From the NCBI RefSeq assembly GCF_023715535.1, contig NZ_JAMBOI010000012.1:1-64000 (forward strand): 64,000 bases of DNA, in the 5' to 3' direction. Below, one piece after another: positions 1-9,784 of this stretch. The DNA comes from Sporosarcina luteola. Its GTDB lineage: Bacteria; Bacillota; Bacilli; Bacillales_A; Planococcaceae. The notes under the pieces were generated by a model, which was given only the letters and a program-made list of their open reading frames with translations, had not been told where the DNA came from and did no database searches. Position 1 is the first letter of the stretch. Each line of letters starts with the position of its first letter. The translations under genes and the position numbers were made by a program.

Positions 1-120
1 TGCCGCCCGCTTCCTTCAGATTCCACGTCACCATGGACACCCTTGCGTTAGGCTAACCGCTACTTCTGCCTTCGCGGTTCGGGACTTGCACCCTATAGAC
101 TACGCCCATGCTGGGCACAC
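1..120 (-). mobile_element. 5' end of a group IIC intron (partial)
   Basis: Read on the minus strand from position 120, the sequence starts GTGTGCCCAGCATGGGCG, which matches the GUGYG 5' consensus. It then follows domain I of the Oceanobacillus iheyensis type group IIC intron closely, including GGTGTCC and GGAATCTGAAGGAAGC. Only the first 120 nt lie in the window; the rest, with any reverse transcriptase, is off the left edge. The intron begins immediately after the T-run of the cyd operon terminator, the usual target of class C introns. The comparison is from memory of that RNA, not an alignment. Confidence 0.88.
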
Positions 121-121
121 C

Positions 122-158
122 AAAAAAGCATGAACGGTGAAATGATCCGTCCATGCTT
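122..158 (-). terminator. Rho-independent terminator of cydABCD
   Basis: On the minus strand a 12-bp stem (AAGCATGGACGG with CCGTTCATGCTT, one G-T pair) encloses a short loop and is followed by six T. It lies 50 nt after the last cyd gene and forms the 5' exon of the group IIC intron. Confidence 0.9.
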
Positions 159-207
159 GCTAATTACTTATTTCATTACACTCATTTACTGCTCAGTTCC
201 CAACTCA

Positions 208-1935
208 TCAAATCCCTTTATCCATGTCATACAACGCACGGTACTTGGATGAAGTTGCTAGCAGTTGTTCATGATTTCCTTGTAATGCGATGTTCCCATC
301 TTCCAGAAAGATGATTTCGTCCATTTGTTCGATGCCCGCTAAATGATGTGTCACCCAAATGACCGTCTTGTCTTTTGCCGCATCGAACATTGTTTGCAGT
401 AGGTCATGTTCTGTTTTCGGATCAAGTCCAATTGTTGGTTCATCAAAAATAACAATCGGTGTTTGCTGTAAAAGGACACGGGCCAATGCAATTCGTTGGC
501 GTTCTCCGCCTGAAAAACGATGTCCCATTTCTTCCATCGGCGTTTTCAGTCCTGTAGGGATCGAAGCGAGTAATTTCGTTAGTTGTGCTTGTTCAACAAC
601 TTCCGAAATCTCTTCATCAGATGCTTCGGGATTTCCAATCCGAATATTATTTTCCACCGTTGTATCAAAAAGATGTGATTTTTGATTCAAAATTGACAGC
701 GATTCGGCAAGCAAGCTTTGGCTTGCTTGTTCACCGTCGATGAACACATTTCCTGCTGTCGGCTGAAGTGCGCCTGTCAAAAGTTTTAGCAGCGTTGATT
801 TGCCAGTACCGCTACGACCTAAGATTGCAACTTTCTTTCCTCTATCAATCGTCAAGGTCATCCCACTAATGACATCTTCCTTACTTTCTGGATAACGATA
901 GGATACATTTTGCACTTCAATCGCTGGTCCGTTTGCTTCGTGAATAGCTGCTGCCGCTGACTGCGGAGCGTGACCTGGAGCATCGTTGGTTTCGGTTTCC
1001 ACCTCTTGTAAACGTCGAAGTGATTCTTCATACGCGGGGATCCGTTCAATTGCTTCAGAAGCCGGTGATAGGGCATCGGTAATTGCTAACATCATTAATG
1101 CAAAAGCTGCAATTACAGTTGGTGCAATTTGCCCTGTCTCCGCTTGGTTGCCTGCCCAAGCGATCATCGCCATCACTGCAATGCCGATGACAAGTTGAAC
1201 TATAGCATTTCGCACATGTTGCCATCGCTTCATTCTCTTTTCAATTTCTAACAAGTCGCGTTCATCGGCTTTATAATCAGCTAAAAATGATTCAATTCGT
1301 CCACTGGCAATCCAATCCGATAAGCCGAATACGGCATCTGTTAATTGCGCGTATAATTGATTGCGTCCTTGTTTTAGCGAGATGTATTTACGTCGCGTCA
1401 CGAGTAATGAAATAAAAGGAATTACGAATACAATAATCGCTAACACAAGCGCCATCATGAGGGCAAATACCCAGTCAAATAATCCAAGCACGCCAATCAA
1501 TGCACCATAAACGAATAGCGATAAGATACTTGGAAATACAGTTCGTAAATAGAAATCCTGTAAATGCTCGATGTCCTCGGATAACATACTCAATAAGTCA
1601 CCCGTTTTATAACGTGATTGCAATACTAATGCCTGAGGTTGCAGAACACGGTACAGCCGTGTTCGCATTCTCTCCAAAATGCGCAAAATGACGTCATGGC
1701 CAATGAGCCTTTCTAAATAACGCATGACCGCCTGGCTTATACTAAACGCCCGTACCGCCACAATGGGAACGTAGACGATCATAATATTTTCCGGGCGAAG
1801 GGCAGACTTTGAGATCAAAAAACCCGATATGAACAATAACATCACACTAGAAGCGACGCCAAGCACGCCTACCAATACGGTAAGCAACATCCGCCCTTTA
1901 TGTTGTTTCATATAAGGGATAATCCAAGTTCTCAC
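208..1935 (-). CDS. cydC: Thiol reductant ABC exporter subunit CydC
   Basis: Half of the heterodimeric CydDC ABC exporter, which moves cysteine/glutathione-type thiols across the membrane and is needed to assemble cytochrome bd. The 575-residue protein has an N-terminal six-helix membrane domain and a C-terminal ATPase: Walker A GRSGTGKST near residue 373, signature FSGGERQ near 475, Walker B IVIFDEP near 497, and the switch His in WVTHH. The start is GTG; it overlaps the upstream cydD stop by 4 nt (GTGA) and has a GGGGAGGAG ribosome binding site inside cydD. It is the last gene of the operon. In Bacillus nomenclature the two subunits are sometimes named the other way round. Confidence 0.93.
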   Translation of the reverse strand: MRTWIIPYMKQHKGRMLLTVLVGVLGVASSVMLLFISGFLISKSALRPENIMIVYVPIVAVRAFSISQAVMRYLERLIGHDVILRILERMRTRLYRVLQPQALVLQSRYKTGDLLSMLSEDIEHLQDFYLRTVFPSILSLFVYGALIGVLGLFDWVFALMMALVLAIIVFVIPFISLLVTRRKYISLKQGRNQLYAQLTDAVFGLSDWIASGRIESFLADYKADERDLLEIEKRMKRWQHVRNAIVQLVIGIAVMAMIAWAGNQAETGQIAPTVIAAFALMMLAITDALSPASEAIERIPAYEESLRRLQEVETETNDAPGHAPQSAAAAIHEANGPAIEVQNVSYRYPESKEDVISGMTLTIDRGKKVAILGRSGTGKSTLLKLLTGALQPTAGNVFIDGEQASQSLLAESLSILNQKSHLFDTTVENNIRIGNPEASDEEISEVVEQAQLTKLLASIPTGLKTPMEEMGHRFSGGERQRIALARVLLQQTPIVIFDEPTIGLDPKTEHDLLQTMFDAAKDKTVIWVTHHLAGIEQMDEIIFLEDGNIALQGNHEQLLATSSKYRALYDMDKGI

Positions 1936-3662
1936 AGCTCTCCTCCCCTTCCCCGGTTTTGTCTAATCAAATCTGTATACACACCTTGTTTCCGAATTAA
2001 TTCATCATGTGTACCACTTTCGATGAGACTCCCCTCTTTTACTACGACGACATGATCCATATCCTTCATCCAATGAATTCGATGCGTCGCAAGAAAGACG
2101 AGTTTCCCTTCAAAAAGGCGAAGCATTGATTTTTTCAACTCATATTCTGTCTCAATATCAAGATGTGCTGTTGGTTCATCGAGAATAATAATGGGGCGTT
2201 TACTTAACAATGCGCGGGCCATCGCAATTCGTTGTTCTTGACCGCCACTTACTGAACGCCCCCCCTCGCCGATTTGGGTATCCGCTTGTTCAGGCAATTG
2301 TTCAACGAGAGCGCGAAGACCTGTTTCATCGATGACCTGCTCGACTTCCTCATCAGTGGCAGTCGGTTCATAAAATCGAATGTTTTCTTTAATCGACGCC
2401 GGGAAAATATAAGGGTGCTGCGGGATATAGGCAATCTGACTTGTCCAATCCGTTCGCATGAGCGAAGGTGTTTTCTCTTCGTTCACTTCGATCAGTCCAC
2501 TAGTCGGCTGTAAAAAGCCGGCAATAATATCGATGAATGTTGACTTTCCAGCCCCTGACTCACCTACAATCCCAATTGCTCCGCTACCTTCCCATGCAAA
2601 TCGCAGGTTATTTAGAATCTGTTTTTCATCTACACTAACTGTTACTCCATGAAACGCAATCTTGCTCATCGGTCCCCATTCGATTTTCGTGTTCATCGCA
2701 GGGAGAGTTGAATCCTCATGTTCTTTAATAATGGATTCTATTTGTTCCAAGGCAATTTGCCCGTCCAACGTCGCATGATAATCCGTTCCAACTTGTCGGA
2801 TTGGCAAAAAGTATTCGGGTGCTAAAATAAGAATCGTTAATGCTGGTAGAAGAACGATCGCACCATCAATGAGGCGGAAACCAAGACCAACCGCAACGAA
2901 TGCGATCGACAAACTCGTAAAAAAATCGAGTGCAAATGATGAAAGGAATGCGATACGAAGTGTTTTCATCGTCGCTTTCCGATATCGTTTGCTGACACGT
3001 GCAATTTTGCCTTCATGTCTTTCGCTTACTCCTAAGTACGTTAACGTTTCCAATCCTTTTAATGTATCGATGAAGTGATTCGATAGGATACGATAAGTTT
3101 TATACTGATTGTCTGCCATTTTTTGCGCCGCCATCCCAAGTAAAATCATGAAAATGATAATGATCGGGACAGTGGCGATTAAGATGATGGATGATATTTT
3201 GTCGAACGTAAAAATAGTAATCGCAAGTACCGCAGGGATGATAAAGGTACGGATCATACGTGGAATCGTGATTTCCAAATACGTTTTGACTTGTTCAATC
3301 CCTTCAATCGCAAGCGTAACGAGTCTCCCCGTTCCGTTAGTCTGCGCAAATCGTGGACCGAGTTTAAAATAGGAAGCGGTAAGTTGTTCGCGTAACGCTT
3401 TCGTTGTTCGGACTGCAAAGCGCTCTGACAACAGTTGTTGGACGTGGGATAAAACGTGACGCATGACGAAAAATACTAGGAACAAAAGGAGGTCTTTCCA
3501 GATTTCTTGAACAGTTGCCCCTTGGAATAAAGATGTCACACTCCGTCCCAAGAAAATGGCTTGAAAGACGATTGCACACGCTTCTACTAAAATGAGGAAC
3601 GTCAGGGACGTATAGAGAGAACGGCTGCCGGGGTAAGATGGAAGTCCTTTTTTTCTTTTCAT
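1932..3662 (-). CDS. cydD: Thiol reductant ABC exporter subunit CydD
   Basis: Partner ABC exporter subunit of CydC, 576 residues. About five or six membrane helices fill residues 20-300. The ATPase has Walker A GESGAGKST near residue 369, the slightly variant signature VSGGQEQ near 469, Walker B IIILDEP near 492, and the H-loop in LATHR. The start codon shares one base with the cydB stop (TAATG), so the two are translationally coupled. The subunit directly behind cydB is the CydD-type half in most Bacillales. Confidence 0.93.
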   Translation of the reverse strand: MKRKKGLPSYPGSRSLYTSLTFLILVEACAIVFQAIFLGRSVTSLFQGATVQEIWKDLLLFLVFFVMRHVLSHVQQLLSERFAVRTTKALREQLTASYFKLGPRFAQTNGTGRLVTLAIEGIEQVKTYLEITIPRMIRTFIIPAVLAITIFTFDKISSIILIATVPIIIIFMILLGMAAQKMADNQYKTYRILSNHFIDTLKGLETLTYLGVSERHEGKIARVSKRYRKATMKTLRIAFLSSFALDFFTSLSIAFVAVGLGFRLIDGAIVLLPALTILILAPEYFLPIRQVGTDYHATLDGQIALEQIESIIKEHEDSTLPAMNTKIEWGPMSKIAFHGVTVSVDEKQILNNLRFAWEGSGAIGIVGESGAGKSTFIDIIAGFLQPTSGLIEVNEEKTPSLMRTDWTSQIAYIPQHPYIFPASIKENIRFYEPTATDEEVEQVIDETGLRALVEQLPEQADTQIGEGGRSVSGGQEQRIAMARALLSKRPIIILDEPTAHLDIETEYELKKSMLRLFEGKLVFLATHRIHWMKDMDHVVVVKEGSLIESGTHDELIRKQGVYTDLIRQNRGRGGEL

Positions 3663-4675
3663 TAATACTCCAACTGGTCCTTCCCTTTGAGACGTTCACG
3701 AAATACGTAATAGCTCCACCCTTGATAAGCTAGCACGAAGGGAATCAGTGTTAACGAAATATAACTCATCACTTTTAACGAATAATCTCCCGAGGAGGCG
3801 TTATAGACCGTTAAATCATTTGCTGCGCCAAGCGTACTGATCATGACCCGTGGAAACAGTCCTATAAAGACACTTGCGGTTAACGCAATGATTGTAATCG
3901 TCGTCATTAAAAATGAGAGTCTGTTCCTCTTCTTTTTATTCAATATAGTTGACAGGAGCAATGTTCCCCAGGCTAACAGCGGCAACGCAATCCACCCAGT
4001 TCCGTGTGAAGTGAAGATATCTGTCTTCCAAAGACCGGCTGCGGCAAAAGCAAGCAAAGCAAGCAATACCGCGGGTGCAAATCTCGATGACGCAACCCTT
4101 GCTCGTTCTTGTAGTTCGCCTTCTGTTCGCAGTGTGATAAATTGCAACCCATGTACGATGCAAAGAAGCGTAAACATCACACCGCCAAGTAAGGCAAATG
4201 GATGAAGCAATTGTAGAAACCCACCGATCATCTCCTTATGTTGATCGATTGGAACACCTGTCATAAAATTCGTCAATGCCACTCCCCAAAGGAATGGGGG
4301 GACAACGCTTCCAATAAAGATTGCCCAATCCCACACCTGTTTCCATACGGGATGATCTACCTTCCCTCTAAATTCAAATGCGACGCCGCGTAAAATTAAC
4401 GCAAGCAACATGAACACAAAGGCAATATAGAAACCACTGAACAGCGTTGCATACCAATGTGGAAATGCCGCAAACATTGCGGCACCAGCTGAAATGAGCC
4501 ACACTTCATTGGCATCCCAAAAAGGTCCGATCGAATTTAAATACACTCGCTTCTCATAATCATCGCGTCCCAAATACTTGGCGACCGTGCCGACACCAAA
4601 GTCAAATCCCTCAAGCACGAAGAATAATGTGAACATAAAAGCGATCAGCAGAAACCATAATTCACTTAGTTCCAA
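3662..4675 (-). CDS. cydB: Cytochrome d ubiquinol oxidase subunit II
   Basis: Subunit II of the bd-type quinol oxidase, which pairs with CydA to reduce oxygen to water at high affinity without proton pumping. The 337-residue protein is almost wholly hydrophobic with eight to nine predicted helices, begins with the typical ELWFLLIAFMF helix and carries the conserved GFDFGVG segment near residue 24. Length is normal. The start is TTG, 10 nt inside the end of cydA, preceded by GGGAGG. It lies between cydA and cydD in the standard Bacillus order. Confidence 0.95.
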   Translation of the reverse strand: MELSELWFLLIAFMFTLFFVLEGFDFGVGTVAKYLGRDDYEKRVYLNSIGPFWDANEVWLISAGAAMFAAFPHWYATLFSGFYIAFVFMLLALILRGVAFEFRGKVDHPVWKQVWDWAIFIGSVVPPFLWGVALTNFMTGVPIDQHKEMIGGFLQLLHPFALLGGVMFTLLCIVHGLQFITLRTEGELQERARVASSRFAPAVLLALLAFAAAGLWKTDIFTSHGTGWIALPLLAWGTLLLSTILNKKKRNRLSFLMTTITIIALTASVFIGLFPRVMISTLGAANDLTVYNASSGDYSLKVMSYISLTLIPFVLAYQGWSYYVFRERLKGKDQLEY

Positions 4676-6072
4676 ATATAATCATCCTCCCGACCGGATG
4701 GGTCAACAGCATCAACATCAACCTCAACCGTTTTTTCCTGAAATGCACCTTGCTTAATTGTGCGGACGTATAAGTAAACCGCTACCCCCGCTAAAATCGC
4801 ATACAATGTTGAAAATGAAATAAGCGAAAATAGAACCTGACCCGCTGTGACATTCGGGGATACGGCATCTTCTGTTTTCATGACACCGAAGACAACCCAC
4901 GGCTGACGACCCATTTCCGTCATTATCCAACCGACAGTATTCCCGATAAACGGTAACGCTATCGCGTATACCATTACTTTCATGAACAATGGATTTTGTT
5001 CAAGTTTGTTTCTCCTTGATACAAACCAGCCGTATACTCCGAGAAGAAGCATGATTGTGCCAGCAAACACCATTGTACGGAAGCTCCAAAATACTGTTCG
5101 AACAGGTGGAATATAGTTGCCAGGCCCATACTTTTCTTCATAATGCTTCTGAATCGTATTCATCCCTTCAACTTGTCCACTAAATTTATTGAACGATAAA
5201 ACACTTAACATATAAGGGATTTGTATTTCATTTGTCGTTGTCTTTTCATAAGGGTTAATTTTTGCTACCACCGTAAACGGTGCCGGATCAGCGCTGTCTT
5301 CCCATAATGCTTCCGCAGCCGCCATTTTCATAGGTTGCGTAGTAAGGAGATGCACCGCTTGTTGGTGACCGACGAACAGAACGACAACTGTTGAAACCGT
5401 TGCAATGATAATGGAAATCTGAAAAGACTTCTTGAACATATCTAGTTGTTGTTTCTTTAGAATTTTCCATGCACTGATTCCTGCAACGAAAAAAGCACCT
5501 GTTGCAAAAGCTGAAAACAAAACATGCGGGAACTGAACCCATAATTGCGGGTTTGTTAATAAAGCGAGGAAATCATTCATTTGGGCTCTGCCTTCAAAAT
5601 ATTCAAAGCCTACGGGGTGATGCATAAATGAATTGGCTGTTAAAATCCAAAAGGCGGAAAGAACAGTTCCAAACAGAACGAGCCAGATGGATAGCAAATG
5701 AACTCGTTTCGGCAAGCGATCCCAACCGAACACCCATAATCCAATGAAAGTTGACTCCATAAAGAACGCAAGCAGTCCTTCGATTGCAAGTGATGGACCA
5801 AAGACGTCTCCGACGAATCTTGAATATGTCGACCAGTTCATACCGAACTGGAATTCTTGTAAAATTCCTGTTACAACACCGACTGCAAAGTTAATGAGAA
5901 ACATGGTTCCCCAAAACTTCGTCATTTTTTTATACTTTTCATCGCCTGTTCGATGATAAATCGTTTGCATAATCGCAATCGTCAGTGCGAGACCGATTGA
6001 CATCGGGACGAAAAGATAATGAAATATTGTTGTAGAAGCAAATTGTATCCTTGCTAAAAATAACGGATCCAT
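4666..6072 (-). CDS. cydA: Cytochrome d ubiquinol oxidase subunit I
   Basis: Haem-bearing subunit I of the bd oxidase. The 468-residue protein shows the N-terminal FHYLFVPMSIGL helix with His18, the likely haem b595 ligand, a PHVLFSAFATGAFF helix holding the haem b558 His, and the GRQPWVVFGVMKTEDAVSP signature near residue 387. The quinol-binding Q-loop is short, as in Firmicutes and unlike E. coli. First gene of cydABCD; AAAGGAG lies about 12 nt before the ATG. Oxygen- or redox-dependent control is expected from the leader region. Confidence 0.97.
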   Translation of the reverse strand: MDPLFLARIQFASTTIFHYLFVPMSIGLALTIAIMQTIYHRTGDEKYKKMTKFWGTMFLINFAVGVVTGILQEFQFGMNWSTYSRFVGDVFGPSLAIEGLLAFFMESTFIGLWVFGWDRLPKRVHLLSIWLVLFGTVLSAFWILTANSFMHHPVGFEYFEGRAQMNDFLALLTNPQLWVQFPHVLFSAFATGAFFVAGISAWKILKKQQLDMFKKSFQISIIIATVSTVVVLFVGHQQAVHLLTTQPMKMAAAEALWEDSADPAPFTVVAKINPYEKTTTNEIQIPYMLSVLSFNKFSGQVEGMNTIQKHYEEKYGPGNYIPPVRTVFWSFRTMVFAGTIMLLLGVYGWFVSRRNKLEQNPLFMKVMVYAIALPFIGNTVGWIMTEMGRQPWVVFGVMKTEDAVSPNVTAGQVLFSLISFSTLYAILAGVAVYLYVRTIKQGAFQEKTVEVDVDAVDPSGREDDYIWN

Positions 6073-6395
6073 TTCACAAATACACTCCTTTAAAGTAATG
6101 CTACGAATAGTATTTCCATAAGCCCAAATGATTGAGGATCTTCATGGAGTATACAAGTATACATGGATGTTTACTCACTATCCATGCCGAAGAGATGACT
6201 AATCAACGACATTTCTTTGTCCAAAGTTTGGCGGATTTATGACCTTTAATCTTATTGTGACAAAATAATTATCTCAATCGTTCACAATTAAACAGTAAGA
6301 TGGATTAGAAAGGTTTAACAGATGTTTTATTATGAAAAAGTTACTATTTCACAATGAAAACCTTCGGCGATTAACAAGAACACTTCACAAAATAA
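6073..6395 (-). promoter_or_regulatory. cydA upstream region with Rex-like half sites
   Basis: This AT-rich region holds several copies of TTCACAA or its complement: TTGTGAC near 6254, TTCACAA near 6280, 6348 and 6383. TTGTGAA/TTCACAA halves form the operator of the NADH sensor Rex, which represses cydABCD in Bacillus subtilis from multiple sites. None of these pairs forms the full 18-bp palindrome, so Rex control is an inference. No gene is visible here. Confidence 0.4.
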
Positions 6396-6433
6396 CAAAA
6401 ACAGCCAGTGTGAATAAATCCACACTGACTGCT
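6396..6433 (-). terminator. Terminator of the ZIP transporter gene
   Basis: Minus-strand hairpin CAGTCAGTGTG / CACACTGGCTG with a 7-8 nt loop, followed by TTTTTG. It lies 70 nt behind the ZIP gene. Confidence 0.85.
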
Positions 6434-6501
6434 CTATGAAATGTAATATTTATTTATACAACGCCGTCTTCTCGTTAGTTGCAGATTGTCTCGTTCATCC
6501 C

Positions 6502-7320
6502 TTAGCCAAATGCAACATCCAGTATCATCATGACTGCAAATCCTAGCATTAAGCAAATCGATGCCAAGTCTTTATTGCCATTTTCCTGTGATCCCGGGAT
6601 GACCTCTTCCACTACTACGAAAATCATTGCGCCTGCAGCAAAGCTTAACGCGAATGGGAGAAGGGGCTGCATCGTTGTGACTGCAATTACACCGATTACA
6701 GCCGAAATCGGTTCAACCGCGCCGGAAAATTGTCCATAGAAGAAACTTTTCCGGCGTGACATTCCGTCTCTCCGCAGCGGCATTGAAACCGCTGTCCCTT
6801 CTGGGAAGTTCTGGATCCCGATTCCAATCGCCAATGCAATAGCGGCCGCCATTGTTGCGGACGGCATACCTGCCGCCACAGCACCGAAGGCAACCCCGAT
6901 TGCTAGACCTTCAGGTATATTGTGCAACGTAATCGCAAATACAAGAAGGGTGCTCCGCCGTCTGCCGGCAGGATTGATGCCCTCAGCGTCTTTCATGGAA
7001 GAGCTCGGATGCAAGTGGGGAATGATCTTATCCGCCACCCACAGAAAGGCGCCTCCCAATAAAAAGCCTATAGCTGCCGGAAACCAAGATGGAAAAGAGC
7101 TATTTTGTTCGGCCATTTCAATGGAAGGTGCGAGCAATGACCAAAAACTTGCCGCAATCATTACACCACCCGCAAACCCCAGCATTCCATCCATCAATTT
7201 CTGATTTACTTTCTTCGTTGTAAAGACAAGGGCCGCTCCGACAGCAGTCATTCCCCACGTGAATAAAGTGGCGATCAATGCCTGTGCAATCGGATTCAGT
7301 CCTATAAAATAATCTATCAT
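6502..7320 (-). CDS. ZIP family divalent metal transporter (ZupT-like)
   Basis: Membrane importer for zinc and related divalent metals. The protein has about eight helices and both metal-site motifs of the family, [10 protein letters not shown] in the fourth transmembrane helix and NFPEGTAVS in the fifth, with a cytoplasmic loop before them. I place the start at the second ATG (MIDYF, 272 residues). The first ATG at 7326 is only 3-4 nt from GAGGG, whereas the second has normal spacing. It stands alone with its own terminator. The exact metal cannot be told from sequence. Confidence 0.88.
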   Translation of the reverse strand: MIDYFIGLNPIAQALIATLFTWGMTAVGAALVFTTKKVNQKLMDGMLGFAGGVMIAASFWSLLAPSIEMAEQNSSFPSWFPAAIGFLLGGAFLWVADKIIPHLHPSSSMKDAEGINPAGRRRSTLLVFAITLHNIPEGLAIGVAFGAVAAGMPSATMAAAIALAIGIGIQNFPEGTAVSMPLRRDGMSRRKSFFYGQFSGAVEPISAVIGVIAVTTMQPLLPFALSFAAGAMIFVVVEEVIPGSQENGNKDLASICLMLGFAVMMILDVAFG

Positions 7321-7507
7321 CAACATTCACCCTCTTGTGTCTTTATTCTATAGATTAACGCTATTATATGCGCCATGTTTCCTTCGTGCAACATTTAAAT
7401 TTTGAGTATTTCCTGTTAGAATATAATCTTCCCCACAACATTGCATGATATGATTAAAAAATGACTATGAGCTGCAATTAATATAACGATTTAAGGAGTG
7501 ACGAACA

Positions 7508-8149
7508 GTGGATAAAAAAAAGCGGCAACTCTTTGACTACTATTACACTACGTTTACAGAAAGAAGCTTTGATGAAAAAGATGTCTTAAGCTTTTTACTG
7601 TTTATTAGAGAAGATGTGCAAGACAATAAAGTGATGAAGGAACTGGGGGACTTTATTGTACATAGGGAAAATTGCAGGGGGTTCGTCAAAGAATTTTTCG
7701 AGGAGTGCAAGCAAATTATTGATAATCTCGGCAAAGGAAGAAAGCAAAAGATCGAGAACCTGTTTTCCTTTAAAGAGATTCGGAACGGCTTCAACGCGTT
7801 TTTCATCGACAAAGGTTATGAAAAAATGACACCCGAAGTAATCAATGACTTCATTTTGTGTATTATTTCCTTATTGCAAAACGTGAAACTAGTAACGGGC
7901 AGCTCCAATAAGGAAATTGGCCACTTAAGCTTCGCGGCATCCAGCAAAGAATTATTTCTAATGGGCAATATGAAAGCATTACATAAAGGGCGATTCATAC
8001 CTGTTACATTCCCTGTCTTATCAGTAAGGAACATGTACGAGAAGATCAAACCACAAGATGAAAACGACACCCCTTATCTATTTGATAACGAAATCATAGA
8101 AGTCGAAAATAACAACGGACAAATCATCATTGCCTTCCCTACAATATAA
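7508..8149 (+). CDS. Conserved-type hypothetical protein
   Basis: A 213-residue soluble protein I do not recognise. It starts with GTG behind AAGGAGTG. The sequence is mostly charged and predicted helical up to about residue 120 (DYYYTTFTERSFDEKDVLSFLLFIRED), then more strand-like, ending in FPTI. No signal peptide, membrane segment or catalytic motif is visible. It is monocistronic, between the ZIP gene on the other strand and a bidirectional terminator. Codon use looks like that of its neighbours, so I believe it is translated. Confidence 0.75.
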   Translation: MDKKKRQLFDYYYTTFTERSFDEKDVLSFLLFIREDVQDNKVMKELGDFIVHRENCRGFVKEFFEECKQIIDNLGKGRKQKIENLFSFKEIRNGFNAFFIDKGYEKMTPEVINDFILCIISLLQNVKLVTGSSNKEIGHLSFAASSKELFLMGNMKALHKGRFIPVTFPVLSVRNMYEKIKPQDENDTPYLFDNEIIEVENNNGQIIIAFPTI

Positions 8150-8181
8150 AAAGCCTTTTAGGTTTTTTTCGGTGCCTTTTT

Positions 8182-8330
8182 CGGTGCCTGTGCAAGACAC
8201 AATTCTGTCTATACACTACAATTGCATAAATGAAAAACAGGAAGCCATCCAAATTGTCATTTGGATGGCTTCCCTTTGTATTTATATAAGTTTTATTGAA
8301 TTGTCATAAATGCACCATGCACAGGCACCG
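8182..8330. repeat. Distant 13-bp inverted repeat around a terminator
   Basis: CGGTGCCTGTGCA at 8182-8194 is repeated exactly, inverted, at 8318-8330, and each arm is followed or preceded by GACACAATT. A partial extra copy (TCGGTGCC) lies at 8169-8176. Such GTGCCTG-type arms occur again near 35.26 kb. This may be a short dispersed intergenic element. Confidence 0.5.
8231..8280. terminator. Bidirectional terminator
   Basis: A perfect stem GGAAGCCATCCAAAT / ATTTGGATGGCTTCC has a T-rich stretch on both sides (CTTTGTATTT on plus, GTTTTTC on minus). It serves the hypothetical gene on plus and the abg operon on minus. Confidence 0.85.
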
Positions 8331-8353
8331 ACACAATTCCGGCACAATTCAGA

Positions 8354-9784
8354 TTAGTTCTTTTCGTTGCTTGCTGGGATGATATGGTCGGGAATTGGAC
8401 ATTTGTAGACGTTGTCGCCAAGGCGTTCTTTTAATTCCTTTTTGCTCTTCTCGATCAGCTCTGGTTGTTTCAGCATTTCGAGCGCTGTTCCTGCCATTAC
8501 TTTCCCTGCAAGCAACATTCCTTTTTCTGCAATGGATGTATCTCCAATGGAGACGACTTGCCACGTGTGGGCCGGCGTACCAAGAACCCAGCATGCTCCG
8601 AAAAGTTGAGCGGTTGGAGTGACCCAGCTCACATCCCCAACGTCGGTTGACCCGAAAATAGATGGAGTTGAATCCGGATTGTAAGGATTAATGACGTCTG
8701 CCATTGCTTTTCCTTTCAATTGGTCCGCAACTTCTTTCGGCAATTTCCCCATATCGTTTTCAATATCCGCTTGTGACAACGTTGCTTGAAGTTGTTGGGC
8801 GAATGCAAGCTCTTCCTCACTGTAATCAGGCAAGCCGATTTCATTGAATACTTCATGCATTTTCGTCTCGATTGTTGTATTCGGAATTAAATTTGAACAA
8901 GCTTTATCAAAAACGATTTCCACTTCTGTTCCGGTCATTAATGCTGCGCCTTTTGCGATATTGCATACGCGCTCGTAAATTTCTTGGACTTGAGGTGTTT
9001 TAGGGGCGCGGATTAAGTAAAGTACTTCCGCCTCGGCTTGAACCACGTTCGGCGAGAAGCCACCTGAATTAGTGATTGCATAGTGAACTCTTGCTTCAGG
9101 AATTATATGCTCGCGCAAGTAGTTCACGCCGACGTTCATGAGTTCAACTGCATCCAATGCACTTCTGCCAAGATGCGGAGCCGCAGCTGCATGGGCGCTT
9201 TTCCCTTTGAACCGGTAGTAGATCTGATAGTTTGCCAACGAGTTCCCTGTGAAGATTTCGTTTGTCGACCATGGATGCCAACATAGTGCAAAATCAACAT
9301 CATCAAAAATACCTGCACGTGTCATATACGTTTTTCCGGAACCGCCTTCTTCTGCTGGGCAGCCATAATAACGAATTGTGCCCGGCAAGCCTTCTTGCAC
9401 CATCAAGTCTTTAAGCGCAACGGCTGCGGCTAGGGAGCCTGTTCCGAGCAAATTGTGACCGCATCCGTGGCCGTTCCCTCCCTGTTCAATTGGTGATGGA
9501 TCAGCCGTTCCACCTTCTTGGCTTAATCCTGAAAGCGCATCGTACTCACCTAGAAAAGCGATGACAGGACTACCGGAGCCGTAACTGCCTACAAAGGCTG
9601 TCGGCATGTCGGCAAGCCCTTTCTCCACTTCAAACCCTTCAGATTCCAGTACTTCACAAAGTAATGCAGCCGATTGGACTTCCTCAAAACGCGTTTCGGC
9701 AAATCGCCAAATTTGCTTGCTGACATCCACCCATTTATCTTTCTTTTCTTCTACCAATTGAACTATTTTCTGAAGATCATTCAT
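8354..9784 (-). CDS. abgB: M20 amidohydrolase, AbgB-like
   Basis: Peptidase family M20 amidohydrolase resembling subunit B of p-aminobenzoyl-glutamate hydrolase, which releases glutamate from folate breakdown products. Metal ligands are visible in the GNGHGCGHNLLG segment and in the EEGGSG segment; a dimerisation lid domain follows (residues about 190-310). I start it at ATG 9784 (476 residues), since AAGGAG stands 8 nt upstream; the GTG at 9793 overlaps that site. The start overlaps the abgA stop by 4 nt (ATGA). Substrate assignment rests on the abgT/A/B context; other N-acyl amino acids are possible. Confidence 0.85.
   Translation of the reverse strand: MNDLQKIVQLVEEKKDKWVDVSKQIWRFAETRFEEVQSAALLCEVLESEGFEVEKGLADMPTAFVGSYGSGSPVIAFLGEYDALSGLSQEGGTADPSPIEQGGNGHGCGHNLLGTGSLAAAVALKDLMVQEGLPGTIRYYGCPAEEGGSGKTYMTRAGIFDDVDFALCWHPWSTNEIFTGNSLANYQIYYRFKGKSAHAAAAPHLGRSALDAVELMNVGVNYLREHIIPEARVHYAITNSGGFSPNVVQAEAEVLYLIRAPKTPQVQEIYERVCNIAKGAALMTGTEVEIVFDKACSNLIPNTTIETKMHEVFNEIGLPDYSEEELAFAQQLQATLSQADIENDMGKLPKEVADQLKGKAMADVINPYNPDSTPSIFGSTDVGDVSWVTPTAQLFGACWVLGTPAHTWQVVSIGDTSIAEKGMLLAGKVMAGTALEMLKQPELIEKSKKELKERLGDNVYKCPIPDHIIPASNEKN

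Noticed and set aside
3364..3699. 111-codon minus-strand frame at the cydB/cydD junction
   Set aside because: It is out of frame with both well-supported cyd genes and lacks its own start signals.
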